A DNA stretch of 16,464 bases from DATBHW01 sp046704085 (lineage in GTDB: Bacteria; Chloroflexota; Ktedonobacteria; Ktedonobacterales; DATBGS01). A program made the translations under genes and the position numbers. A model generated the notes under the pieces. It saw only the letters and a program-made list of their open reading frames with translations. It had not been told where the DNA came from and made no database searches. This document shows positions 1-7,587 of the stretch, piece after piece (positions within the stretch are counted from its first letter, which is position 1; each line of letters begins with the position of its first letter). The stretch covers positions 1 to 16,464 of the forward strand of contig JBJKSJ010000163.1 of the NCBI GenBank assembly GCA_046704085.1. Direction: 5' to 3'.

Positions 1-639
1 GAATTATTCGGCGCGAGCGCCCGCGCGCTGGTGGGACGTGACCGCGCGCTGGCGCGCAAGGTGGCCGAGGGCGCGGGCGTGGGGCCGTCCCAGGAAGAGG
101 CGGGCGAGACGGTGCATGCGCGCACGCTGGCGCTGCTGCAAGAGTGGACCAACGTGGTGGGCAATGTGCGCAGCCTGCTGATGATTCAGCAGTCGGCAAC
201 GGAACTGGAGCGCATCGGCGATCACTCCCGGCGCATTGCTACGCACGCCCTGGCGCTGAGTGATGGCGCTGGCGGCGGGCTGGCGTCGCTGGGGCGCACG
301 ATTGGGGGCGATCTGCTGGAGCTGATCCGCGCGGTGGCGGCCCAGCTTCGCGGCGGCGTGGAGTTGCTCTCCGCGCCCGACACGGCACGCGCAAAGCAGC
401 TTGCCGATGCCGACGCCGAGGTGGTGGATCGCGTCTATCTGCGCCTGGTGGCCGCGCTTCAGGAGGGGATGACTCGCGATCCCGGCCAGGCGCTGATGCT
501 GACGCGCCTGCTCTTTGCGGCGCACGAGATGGAGTGTGTGGGCAACCGCGTCGGCAACATCTGCGAGAATATCAGCTATATGCTGGTCTATTGGGAGCCA
601 GCGGCGTCATCGAAAGGCGGCTCGCGGGCGGCGATCTGA
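1..639 (+). CDS. phoU: PhoU-like phosphate signalling/uptake regulator (5' end outside window)
   Basis: The reading frame is open from the first base of the window, so the true start lies upstream; the GTG at 31 is only an internal codon. PhoU proteins are all-helical, metal-binding, and link the Pst phosphate transporter to the PhoR/PhoB-type two-component system. PhoU has two similar three-helix halves, each with an E-x-x-x-D metal motif. The first is intact here (ELERIGDHSRRIA, about nt 202-240). The second (HEMECVGNRVGNICEN, about nt 523-570) reads E-x-x-x-N, so one acidic ligand is replaced by Asn. The visible 212 residues cover nearly the usual length of about 220, so little is missing. 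The C-terminal tail (WEPAASSKGGSRAAI) overlaps the convergent DUF402 gene by 52 bp. Family assignment is firm; the exact role is inferred because the upstream neighbours (perhaps pst genes) are not visible. Confidence 0.85.
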   Translation, partial: ELFGASARALVGRDRALARKVAEGAGVGPSQEEAGETVHARTLALLQEWTNVVGNVRSLLMIQQSATELERIGDHSRRIATHALALSDGAGGGLASLGRTIGGDLLELIRAVAAQLRGGVELLSAPDTARAKQLADADAEVVDRVYLRLVAALQEGMTRDPGQALMLTRLLFAAHEMECVGNRVGNICENISYMLVYWEPAASSKGGSRAAI

Positions 640-1061
640 GCCAGTAGGATGCCTAGCGCGCGCAGCGCCTCCTCGCGGGTCAACTGGTCCAGGGTGTAGT
701 CGGCGGCGAATTCGTCTTCGTCCAGCACCTGCCAGGCGCCGTCGGGCGCGACCCAGACATCCAGGATCAGGTCTTCGGCGGCGACTACCTCGTCGGTGAT
801 GGTGGCCGGGCGGGCGATGTTGCAATACCAGCCCTTGAGCGCGCCGCTGTGGACGGAGCGGATGGCAAAGATATTGTGCCAGCGGTCGGTGTAGAAATAT
901 TCGCTGAAGTGATCGCCGGTCTCAAAGACGATGTAGCCCAGGTCGCGGGTCGGCCAGGTCCAGCGGGCGTCCAGGACCACGCCAGTGGGCAGGCGCCAGG
1001 CCAGTTTGGCCTGGTAGCTGACGACGACCTGCCCCTGGCTATTCAGTTTCTCAACTCTCAT
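588..1061 (-). CDS. DUF402 family protein (putative nucleoside tri/diphosphatase-type phosphatase)
   Basis: A 157-residue protein with DUF402 signatures: DRWHNIFAI (about 59-67), GWYCNIARP (77-85), DLILDVWV (97-104) and LDEDEF (113-118). Characterised DUF402 proteins (FomD in fosfomycin synthesis, Ntdp of Staphylococcus) are small metal-dependent phosphatases acting on nucleotides or nucleotide esters; the conserved Asp/Glu residues in the last two motifs are the expected metal ligands. The substrate here cannot be told. The start is the ATG at 1061, whose bases overlap the TGA stop of the upstream acyl-CoA synthetase (ATGA). The two genes are therefore probably translated as a coupled pair from the promoter at 2792-2820. 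Its last 52 bp run into the end of the convergent phoU-like gene. The length is near the low end for the family. Confidence 0.85.
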   Translation of the reverse strand: MRVEKLNSQGQVVVSYQAKLAWRLPTGVVLDARWTWPTRDLGYIVFETGDHFSEYFYTDRWHNIFAIRSVHSGALKGWYCNIARPATITDEVVAAEDLILDVWVAPDGAWQVLDEDEFAADYTLDQLTREEALRALGILLAQIAAREPPFDDAAGSQ

Positions 1062-2704
1062 TTCCCAGCTTTTCGGGCGCGCTCGCGCTCGCGCAGTTCG
1101 ACACGGCGAATCTTGCCGCTGATCGTCTTGGGCAGTTCGGTCACAAACTCGATCTCGCGCGGATACTTATACGGCGCGGTCACGGTCTTGACATGTTCTT
1201 GCAACTCCTCGGCCAGCCTCTCGGAAGCGGTGTAGCCTGGGGCGAGGATGACATAGGCTTTGACGATCTCGCCACGCAGTTCGTCGGGGCTGGCGACAAC
1301 GGCGGACTCGGCCACCGCTGGATGCTCGACCAGCGCGCTTTCGACCTCGAACGGCCCGATGCGATAGCCTGCGGAGATGATCACATCATCGGCGCGGCCC
1401 ACGAACCAGAAGTAGCCATCCTCGTCCTTATAGGCGCGGTCGCCAGTGATATACCAGTCGCCCCGGAAGGAGCGGGCCATCGCGTCGGGGTTGTTCCAGT
1501 ATTCCTGGAAGAGTCCCAGCGGACGGTCTGGCTTGATCCTGATGGCGATGTCGCCCTCTTTGTGGGGCGGCAGTTCGTTGCCCGCGTCGTCGATGACCGA
1601 GAGATAGAAGCCGGGCGAGGGTTTGCCCATCGAGCCGGGCTTAACGGTCAGCGGCGGGAAGTTGCCGCAGATCAGCACGGTTTCGGTCTGGCCGTAGCCG
1701 TCGCGGATGGTGATGCCAGTGGCCTCCTGCCAGGTTTCGATGACCTCCGGGTTGAGCGGCTCGCCCGCGCCGACGCAGTGGCGCAGCGATTTCGCCTTGA
1801 AGCTCTTGAGGTCTTCGAGAACGAGCAGGCGATAGACTGTCGGCGGTGCGCAGAAGGTGGTAATCGGATACTTTTCCAGGAAGGCGAGCGTCTCTTTGGG
1901 GTTGAACTTGCCGCGCGCATCCTGAATGAACATGGAGGCGCCCTGACTCCAGGGGCCAAAGAGGTTGCTCCAGGCGGCCTTGGCCCAACCCATTTCACTG
2001 ACGTTCCAGTGCAGGTCGTCGGGGCGCAGGTCCAGCCAGTATTTGCCGGTGATGTTGTGGCCGATGCCATAGGAGGCGTGGGTGTGCAGCACCATCTTGG
2101 GATAGCCGACGGTGCCGCTGGTGAAATAGATCAGGCAAGGGTCGGTGCTTCTGGTCGGCGTGGGCTGATACTGCGGATTGCCCTCGGCGACGACCTCGGC
2201 GTAGGAGGTCCAGCGGGGCCGGAAGGCGCCAACGATGATCGCGCCTTTGATGCTGGGGCAGTGGTCGCGCACTTCGTCGTATTTGGGGGCGTTGTCGTTG
2301 TCGGTCACGATGGCGGTGGGCCTGGCGGTTTCGGCGCGGAACTGAATATCCTTGGGCGTGAGCAGGACGGTGCAGGGGATGGGGACGGCGCCTAGCTTCA
2401 TCAAGCCCAGCACGACCTCCCACCATTCCACCAGGCGCGGGAGCATGACCAGCACGCGGTCGTCTTTCTGGATGCCGAGCTTGCTGAAGGCGTCGGCGGC
2501 CTGGTTGGAGCGGCGGGCGAACTCGGCAAAGGTGACGTGGCGCTCCTGTCCCTCGGCGGCCACATGCCACATGGCCTCCTTCTTGGGGTCGGCGGCCCAC
2601 CTGCCGATCACATCGGCGGCGAAGTTGAAATGCTCTGGCGCTTGCCAATGAAAGCTCTGGCGCTCGGCCTCGTAGTCGGCCATGTTTGACTTGGCGGTTG
2701 CCAT
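1058..2704 (-). CDS. Acyl-CoA synthetase, medium-chain (ACSM-like) AMP-forming ligase
   Basis: A full-length 548-residue ANL-superfamily adenylating enzyme. It should activate a carboxylic acid with ATP to an acyl-AMP and then transfer the acyl group to coenzyme A. Motifs in order: the P-loop-like YFTSGTVGYPKM (193-204), EMGWAKAAWSNLFGPW (237-252), the A5 motif DGYGQTE (335-341), YITGDRAY (418-425), the hinge region GRADDVIISAGYRIGPFEVE (436-455), and the A10 motif PKTISGKIRR with catalytic Lys531. The MGWAKAAWS and QTETVLICGNFP segments resemble medium-chain acyl-CoA synthetases rather than acetyl-CoA synthetase, but the chain length or aromatic preference cannot be fixed from sequence. The start ATG at 2704 has a strong ribosome site, AAGGAGGA at 2714-2721, spaced 9 nt. 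The gene leads a two-gene unit with the DUF402 gene. The enzyme is cytosolic, with no signal peptide or membrane segment. Confidence 0.93.
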   Translation of the reverse strand: MATAKSNMADYEAERQSFHWQAPEHFNFAADVIGRWAADPKKEAMWHVAAEGQERHVTFAEFARRSNQAADAFSKLGIQKDDRVLVMLPRLVEWWEVVLGLMKLGAVPIPCTVLLTPKDIQFRAETARPTAIVTDNDNAPKYDEVRDHCPSIKGAIIVGAFRPRWTSYAEVVAEGNPQYQPTPTRSTDPCLIYFTSGTVGYPKMVLHTHASYGIGHNITGKYWLDLRPDDLHWNVSEMGWAKAAWSNLFGPWSQGASMFIQDARGKFNPKETLAFLEKYPITTFCAPPTVYRLLVLEDLKSFKAKSLRHCVGAGEPLNPEVIETWQEATGITIRDGYGQTETVLICGNFPPLTVKPGSMGKPSPGFYLSVIDDAGNELPPHKEGDIAIRIKPDRPLGLFQEYWNNPDAMARSFRGDWYITGDRAYKDEDGYFWFVGRADDVIISAGYRIGPFEVESALVEHPAVAESAVVASPDELRGEIVKAYVILAPGYTASERLAEELQEHVKTVTAPYKYPREIEFVTELPKTISGKIRRVELRERERARKAGK

Positions 2705-2791
2705 CTCGCGTGGTCCTCCTTCTCAACAAACCTGCGTTCAGGCCACACAGCACTGTGCGGCGTCTCTTTAAATTGTAAGGAGATTATTGGT

Positions 2792-2820
2792 AGTATAGCG
2801 CGCCTCTGGATACTCGGCAA
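2792..2820 (-). promoter_or_regulatory. Promoter of the acyl-CoA synthetase/DUF402 unit
   Basis: On the minus strand: -35 TTGCCG (2815-2820), a 17-nt spacer, and -10 TATACT (2792-2797). This is a good SigA-type match, 5/6 at -10 with optimal spacing. Transcription would start near 2785, giving a leader of about 80 nt before the ATG at 2704. Confidence 0.7.
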
Positions 2821-2838
2821 CCAGGAAGTTGGGCCACT

Positions 2839-2858
2839 TTCTATGTCTGGGCATAGAA
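2839..2858. repeat. Palindrome upstream of the acyl-CoA synthetase promoter (possible operator)
   Basis: A perfect inverted repeat with 7-bp arms TTCTATG/CATAGAA (2839-2845 and 2852-2858) around a 6-base centre. It lies about 20 bp upstream of the -35 element at 2815-2820, where an activator or dimeric regulator could bind. No regulator is identified, and a 7-bp repeat may be chance. Confidence 0.35.
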
Positions 2859-2947
2859 TGAGAAATAAGAACGCTCGTTTTTTCAGCTTGCGCTTTCTCA
2901 GTTGAATCCCGAAAAGCATACCCTGGTGCCTGAGCAGGTGCTGCCCT

Positions 2948-4186
2948 TCACAAGAGCCGGTTGGCCCAGGGCAGCTTCCGGATGGCGCTGCTGAGCAGGA
3001 AACAGAGCGGGAGCGTGATCAGCACCGCGAGGCCAAACTTGAGCAAGGGATCGAGCGCCACCGGGTGGAGGGCCACAGCAAAACCGACCAGCACCACCGG
3101 ATGGATCAGGTAGACTGTGTAGGCATTGGCGGCTAAGCCTTTCGCCAGCCGTCCCTGCCGATTCCACTGCTCCCGCAAGCGCACCACCAGGCCAATCGAC
3201 ACCCCCACCACCATGACGGCTTCCCACAGCGCGTAGACCAACGCCTCCCAGTGGAATCCCCCTTCCACATCTGCAATCTCCGGGGGCGTCTGGGTGACAG
3301 ATGTGCCCGTGCCGCCTCTGTCCAGGAGCAGAAAGAGCAGCGCCAAGAGCAGCGGCAGCAGCATTGCCAGGAGCGCCGTTCGCCACCAGACCTTTCCCAA
3401 CTGCGGAGGGAAGGCAAAGAACCAGTTGCGGCGCGCAGCCAGTAGCCCCAGGAGGAAGAAGCTGAGATATTGGGGCAGGTAGGCTACAGGCAGGTTCAAG
3501 GGAGGGAACTTCCAGATGAGCGGGCACCAGAGGCGTACCACAAAGCTTACCAGCCCAAGGGCGACGATGAACCCCCCGATCACGCGCGTGCTGGGCAGGA
3601 GGCTGATCCTGACCGCAGCGGGTGGGTGATGCCTGGTCAGTTCCCGCCAGGCCACATAGAGGAGCGTGAAGAGCAAGAGTACCTCCAGGAACCAGACCGG
3701 GCCAGTGCCAATCCCGCCCACCTGGAGCAGATAGACCCCATAGAAACGCCAATACGATCCGGGCAGCCCCCGCGCGAGGTAGACTACCAGCGGATCCAGC
3801 AGCAGGTCGTAGAGCAGCAAGGGGATGCCCAGCCGGAGGAACCGATCCCGCAGCAAGGATACGGCTCCCTTGCGTTCATACGAGCCGAAGGTAAAGTAGC
3901 CGGAGAGCAAGAAAAAGACGCCCATGCCACAGGACATGCCGATGCTGGTCAGAATGGACAGCAGCGCCCCAGCCAGCGGCGTGGTGGCATCACGATAATA
4001 CCAGTCCCCCACGCCGCCATAGGTCACCGCCAGGTGCAGGATCAGCACCCCACAGACTAACACGATCCGTAGGTTATCAATAAACAAGAGGCGAGGTCGC
4101 GGTGACGCTGCCTTTGCTGCTCGTGGTGGCGCAGGACCCGCGGCACCTGTGAGCAGCACGGGTGTCTGGTTCGTTGAGGGTGACAT
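2948..4186 (-). CDS. Acyltransferase family 3 integral membrane protein (OafA/YiaH type)
   Basis: A 412-residue polytopic membrane protein of the acyltransferase-3 family, which transfers acyl groups (often acetyl) to sugars, lipids or peptides at the cytoplasmic membrane. The family R-X10-H signature is present in the first membrane segment: Arg40 in DNLR and His51 in LILH. Other typical segments follow: GVFFLLSGYFTFGSYERKG, RFLRLGIPLLLYDLLLDP and GPVWFLEVLLLFTLLYV, then about ten hydrophobic helices in all. I chose the ATG at 4186 because AAAAGGAG lies directly upstream with a spacer of about 7 nt; the frame is open further to 4351, but that extension is not family-like. The first 30 residues are Ala/Pro-rich and cytoplasmic. 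The gene stands alone with a gene-poor stretch upstream, and its substrate is unknown. Confidence 0.85.
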   Translation of the reverse strand: MSPSTNQTPVLLTGAAGPAPPRAAKAASPRPRLLFIDNLRIVLVCGVLILHLAVTYGGVGDWYYRDATTPLAGALLSILTSIGMSCGMGVFFLLSGYFTFGSYERKGAVSLLRDRFLRLGIPLLLYDLLLDPLVVYLARGLPGSYWRFYGVYLLQVGGIGTGPVWFLEVLLLFTLLYVAWRELTRHHPPAAVRISLLPSTRVIGGFIVALGLVSFVVRLWCPLIWKFPPLNLPVAYLPQYLSFFLLGLLAARRNWFFAFPPQLGKVWWRTALLAMLLPLLLALLFLLLDRGGTGTSVTQTPPEIADVEGGFHWEALVYALWEAVMVVGVSIGLVVRLREQWNRQGRLAKGLAANAYTVYLIHPVVLVGFAVALHPVALDPLLKFGLAVLITLPLCFLLSSAIRKLPWANRLL

Positions 4187-4680
4187 CGTCCGCTCCTTTT
4201 CTGCCACGAGTTGACGACCATTCGTTCTTGACGACGCGCAGGCCAACTGCTTCGGACCGCCCAGCACAGTAGAGATCCCCAGGAGGCGGTCGGTCTCCTG
4301 AGCGACTGCGGCAGGCAAGGTCAGCGGTTCATGCCGGATCTCACCCCACATCCCCCCGACTCATCTACCTAGCCTGCGAGGCTGCTTGCTCACCTGATCT
4401 CTTCCAGTATTCCCAGTCTAGCCGAGAGGGATCATCACCAGCATGAATTCCGGTTAACACGAGGTCACAAGCGGGAGCGGGGAAGCCTGTTCGGTGAAGT
4501 GGCACATTGGGCATGGAGAACAGGCGCAGGTGCAGGTGCAAGATGTGGATCTGCGCGCCAAGCTGGCGCGCGGCGTCTATGGGCCGCTCAGCCCAGATGG
4601 CGCTGCGCTGATGACTGTCGATACCACCGACTTTGCCAGGGTCGATGAGCAAGGCTTGCTACTTGTCATTCGGGCTGCGT
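4187..4680. other. Gene-poor stretch with doubtful coding remnants
   Basis: No gene here is convincing. On the plus strand a frame open from about 4458 to 4721 encodes a short peptide including LARGVYGPLSPDG and MTVDTTDFARVD, which loosely recalls the C-terminus of P-loop kinase-type proteins. On the minus strand a frame ending at 4365 encodes HAGDDPSRLDWEYWKR, which loosely recalls the end of group II intron reverse transcriptases. Both lack a plausible start and a full domain, so they may be decayed gene ends or noise. A small hairpin AGCCT-gcg-AGGCT lies at 4371-4383. No clear promoter for the acyltransferase gene was found. Confidence 0.35.
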
Positions 4681-6357
4681 TCAGGTTACTTCAGAGACCA
4701 GATGGATCGGACTGCCGTTAAGCGAGATGTTGATGGTGATGGTGTCCGTTGGCTGCCCATTGGGCGTGAGGTATTCGATCTGCCACCAATCATTGCCTGG
4801 TGTTGGGTTATAGGTCGCGGGGATGGCGATAGGCATATGCAGCCAGAGGCCATTATAGATGCGCCCGGTGGCATCCAGTTCCGTGCCGCCGCTGCCGCCA
4901 ACGGTGCGTACCCAGGAGGGGAGTTGCACCGGGTTGCCGCTTGGGTCCAGAATCTTCATATAGACGTTGCCGCTGGAGTCGCCGGGGTCGAAGAGGCTGA
5001 AGTCGAGCGTTTTGCCCGCGTAGGCCGCGGGAATCTCGCCGAGATCGAAGATCGAGTCGGCGCCGGAGGTCTTGAAGTAGACGCACATGTCGTTCCAGCC
5101 CCACAACTGTGTGCCTGCGGGCGGGGGGCTGCTGCCATCATCTCCGGTGAGCTTGACGCCGTAGCCATGCTCGCCGTAATAGCCGGTGGCTTCCGCGACC
5201 AGGCGATAGGTGCCTGGGTTGGTGATCGTGTAGAGGGTATGCCAGCCGTCCACATAGCTGGGGATCGCTACGCAGGCCGCCAGCAGCGGATCATACGCCT
5301 GGCCTGTGCAACTATGTTTGCTGAGATCGGAGGAGTAGAGATCAAGCGAGTGTGGCGAGAAGGCCGGGCTGGTTAGCAGGGTATCCTGGCTGCGCTCGAA
5401 GGGGATCGGCGCGGAGTAGAGCGAATAGGTCATTTGCAGATATTCGTTGGGTTTATCAAACGCCGCGCAGCCGAAGGTAGGGTCATTGCAGGCGCTGCCG
5501 ATATCGTCATCGGTCAGGTTCGAACCTGACGGGTCAAAGGCTGGATTGAAAATCTGCACCTTTACTTGCGCGCCAGCAGGCACGACAATGGCATAGTTAT
5601 AGCCCAGTGTGCCTGCCGCGCCGGTAAAGTTGGGTGGATGCTGGTCGGGATTGGTGATTGGGGAGGGCCACTGCTGATGATTGGTGCAGCAGACCGCCGG
5701 AGTCCAGCGGTTAAACGAGTAGCTTCCGCCGTCGGGATGCGCGATGGGGTCGGTTGGTCCTTCCTCCCAGAGTGGGGTATAGGCGTCGCCGTTTTCTTTC
5801 AGTTCCCAGGGACCATTGATGCGTGCCCAGAAGGACTGGTTGGCCTGCTCATCGACTGGGTCGCCAAAGTAGGTGCTGCGCGAGCCGAGTTGGATGGGCG
5901 GCAGGTATTCGGCCCGCGCGTCGCGGCTGACGGTGGCCGATGCGAGGTTGGGGTCCACGTAGGCCAGGAAGAAGACGTCGGCCTGAAGCGTAACGGTCAC
6001 TTGCAGTTCGTATTGATTGCCAGTGACGACGGAGATGGCGGCGCCGACCTGTCCAGGCGGCGCGGGGCAATTGGTAATCCCATTCTGCTGGAGGACGGCG
6101 CAGGCGCGCATGATGGCGTCCTCTCCGTCGGGTGAGGTGGTGCTAAAATAGGTAGGCATGTAGAGCGCGCCTGCCAGCGCGCCCGCCTCCGCCGCCCGCT
6201 CGGCCTGCGCGGAGAGGATGTAGAGCCGGACGGAATCGATCACCAGACCCAGGAGCAGGATAACGAACAGGATAACAAAGCCGATGATGATGATGGTCTG
6301 GCCGCGCTGGGCACGCTGTGGGTGGACTGCGATACCAGGCAAAACAAGCCTTGGCAT
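4681..6357 (-). CDS. TadG/TadE-like (Flp pilus assembly, Tad domain) membrane-anchored protein
   Basis: A 558-residue protein with an N-terminal Tad/TadG-like domain. It has a short basic N-terminus, then RGQ and one membrane helix (about residues 21-43, IIIIGFVILFVILLLGLVI). The signature DSVRLYILSAQAERAAEAGALAGA follows, matching the helix of TadE/TadG pseudopilin-like proteins. The long C-terminal part (about 130-558) is rich in Gly, Pro, Thr and aromatic residues, carries several Cys residues, and looks extracellular. A segment NPGTYRLVAEATGYYGEHGYGV (quoted in parts: NPGTYRLVAEATG, then YYGEHGYGV) resembles pre-peptidase-type beta domains. Family members take part in tight-adherence pili, but no other tad genes are near, so it may act as a stand-alone surface protein. 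The ATG at 6357 is preferred over a TTG at 6369 because GGAG lies 6 nt upstream. Confidence 0.7.
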   Translation of the reverse strand: MPRLVLPGIAVHPQRAQRGQTIIIIGFVILFVILLLGLVIDSVRLYILSAQAERAAEAGALAGALYMPTYFSTTSPDGEDAIMRACAVLQQNGITNCPAPPGQVGAAISVVTGNQYELQVTVTLQADVFFLAYVDPNLASATVSRDARAEYLPPIQLGSRSTYFGDPVDEQANQSFWARINGPWELKENGDAYTPLWEEGPTDPIAHPDGGSYSFNRWTPAVCCTNHQQWPSPITNPDQHPPNFTGAAGTLGYNYAIVVPAGAQVKVQIFNPAFDPSGSNLTDDDIGSACNDPTFGCAAFDKPNEYLQMTYSLYSAPIPFERSQDTLLTSPAFSPHSLDLYSSDLSKHSCTGQAYDPLLAACVAIPSYVDGWHTLYTITNPGTYRLVAEATGYYGEHGYGVKLTGDDGSSPPPAGTQLWGWNDMCVYFKTSGADSIFDLGEIPAAYAGKTLDFSLFDPGDSSGNVYMKILDPSGNPVQLPSWVRTVGGSGGTELDATGRIYNGLWLHMPIAIPATYNPTPGNDWWQIEYLTPNGQPTDTITINISLNGSPIHLVSEVT

Positions 6358-6370
6358 AAGGCGCTCCAAT

Positions 6371-6388
6371 CTCCATCACTCGATGGAG
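6371..6388 (-). repeat. Small hairpin just ahead of the TadG-like gene's ribosome site
   Basis: An inverted repeat CTCCATC/GATGGAG (6371-6377 and 6382-6388) with a 4-base loop, inside the predicted leader of the TadG-like mRNA. It lies a few bases before the GGAG ribosome site and could affect translation initiation. No experimental analogue is known to me. Confidence 0.3.
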
Positions 6389-6476
6389 CTTCATACTGCT
6401 CAGACCGCTCATACCATCAGCACGAATGCCCTCTTGCTCCGAGCAACTAGTCCGTTTGCCAGCAACTGCTGTGCCA

Positions 6477-6506
6477 ATTCTAAACTTCGAGGGTCGTTTG
6501 TGTCAA
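6477..6506 (-). promoter_or_regulatory. Promoter of the TadG-like gene
   Basis: On the minus strand: consensus -35 TTGACA (6501-6506), an 18-nt spacer, and -10 TAGAAT (6477-6482, 5/6 match). Predicted transcription starts near 6470, leaving a leader of about 110 nt before the ATG at 6357. Confidence 0.65.
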
Positions 6507-6544
6507 GCATCTACCCTAAGCTTTTCTGAGGCGAGTATGTGTTT

Positions 6545-6574
6545 TTGTATGCGTTGACTCTCAATAGCTATAGT
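6545..6574 (+). promoter_or_regulatory. Candidate weak promoter for comB
   Basis: TTGTAT (6545-6550), an 18-nt spacer, then TATAGT (6569-6574). The -10 is good but the -35 matches only three of six bases, so this is tentative. It points toward comB, about 75 nt upstream of its start. Confidence 0.3.
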
Positions 6575-6653
6575 AGTGGTGGCGCGCTTTGGCGCCGCTA
6601 TGAAGCGGGCTAGAGGCGAATTGCCTGGAGACAGGAACAAGGAGCGTTTGTTG

Positions 6654-7538
6654 ATGGCTGGAGATGGAAATGAGCGGCGTCCGCTGATTGTGGACGTGCT
6701 GTTGACCCCCGCAGAATTGGGCGGGGGGCACAAGGTTGGGGCAGCGGTGGTTGCTATTGTCATCGATGTGATTCGCGCGACGACCACGCTCGCGGTGGTG
6801 TTTGATCGCGGCTGCGCGCGTGTGCTGGTGGCAGGGGATATACCAGAGGCGCGGGCGTTTGTGGCCGGACATCCTGGCCGGTATCTGCTGGCGGGTGAGT
6901 CGGGTGGTTTGCGCCCGCCCGGCTTTGACTTTGGAAACTCGCCAGTGGAACTGGCGTCGGCGCCTCTGGCCGGGCGTGAACTGGTGTTCTGCACCACGAA
7001 TGGGACACGGGCGCTGCGGGCCTCTGCCGGGGCACGGGCGATTCTGGCCGGGTCGCTGCGCAATGCCGAGGCAGTCTGCCGGGTGGCGCTTGGTCGGGTG
7101 GCGGCGCTGTCACCGGCGACGCTTGCGACGCCTGTTCAGACGCGGGAGGCGACGACCGAGACGGCCAGCGAAGCGCGCGTTGAGCCGGAGGAGCGGGTGG
7201 CTGATGTGGTGATCGTCTGTTCAGGACGGTTGGGCCGGCCAGCAGTGGATGATACGCTCTGCGCTGGCGCGCTGCTCGATCATCTGGAGCGCCTGGCGCC
7301 GAGATATGGATACGCGCTTCAGATGCGCGATGGGGCGCGCTTGGCGCGGGCTGTCTCGGCGGGAACGCTCGCGATCTTCGATCTGCTGCGGGCCTCGGCG
7401 GCGGGTCAGGCAATTGTGAGCGTTGGGCTGGAGCATGATCTGGCGCTGTGCGCTGCGATGGATGTCAGCGCGAGCGTTCCACTGGTGGTCGGCAGCAACG
7501 CGGCTGGTTTTCTTCTGCTGGAACGCGCGGCTGGATGA
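6654..7538 (+). CDS. comB: 2-phosphosulfolactate phosphatase family protein (ComB-like)
   Basis: A 294-residue protein with ComB signatures: DVIRATTT (38-45), GESGGLRPPGFDFGNSP (81-97), TTNGTRA (114-120) and VIVCSGRLGRPAVDDTLCAG (186-205). ComB is a Mg-dependent acid phosphatase that converts 2-phosphosulfolactate to sulfolactate in coenzyme M synthesis; many bacteria that make no coenzyme M also carry it, and its substrate there is uncertain. Between about residues 150 and 183 lies a Thr/Ala/Glu-rich stretch (SPATLATPVQTREATTETAS) that looks like an inserted flexible loop. It makes the protein longer than the archaeal enzyme (about 226-240 residues). The ATG at 6654 is chosen because AAGGAG lies 9 nt upstream; in-frame GTG and ATG codons at 6576 and 6600 lack such a site. 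No other coenzyme M genes are nearby. Confidence 0.85.
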   Translation: MAGDGNERRPLIVDVLLTPAELGGGHKVGAAVVAIVIDVIRATTTLAVVFDRGCARVLVAGDIPEARAFVAGHPGRYLLAGESGGLRPPGFDFGNSPVELASAPLAGRELVFCTTNGTRALRASAGARAILAGSLRNAEAVCRVALGRVAALSPATLATPVQTREATTETASEARVEPEERVADVVIVCSGRLGRPAVDDTLCAGALLDHLERLAPRYGYALQMRDGARLARAVSAGTLAIFDLLRASAAGQAIVSVGLEHDLALCAAMDVSASVPLVVGSNAAGFLLLERAAG

Positions 7539-7587
7539 ATGGTGAGGAGAGGTAGAGAACGGTTTTGCGCAGGCATCTGCTGCCTGG

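Noticed and set aside
1193..2395. Long open frame of 400 codons on the plus strand inside the acyl-CoA synthetase gene
   Set aside because: It is antisense to a gene with all family motifs, and its translation has no recognisable domain; high GC explains the open frame.
2898..3752. 284-codon minus-strand frame inside the acyltransferase gene
   Set aside because: It overlaps the acyltransferase in another frame; the peptide is Pro/Gly/Cys-rich without membrane pattern or motif.
3470..4060. 196-codon plus-strand frame
   Set aside because: It is antisense to the acyltransferase; the peptide is Gln/Glu/Pro-rich in the way typical of reversed hydrophobic codons.
7570..7586. CAGGCA/TGCCTG hairpin between comB and the leftward membrane gene as a terminator
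   Set aside because: The stem is only 6 bp with no T-tract on either strand; too weak to call.
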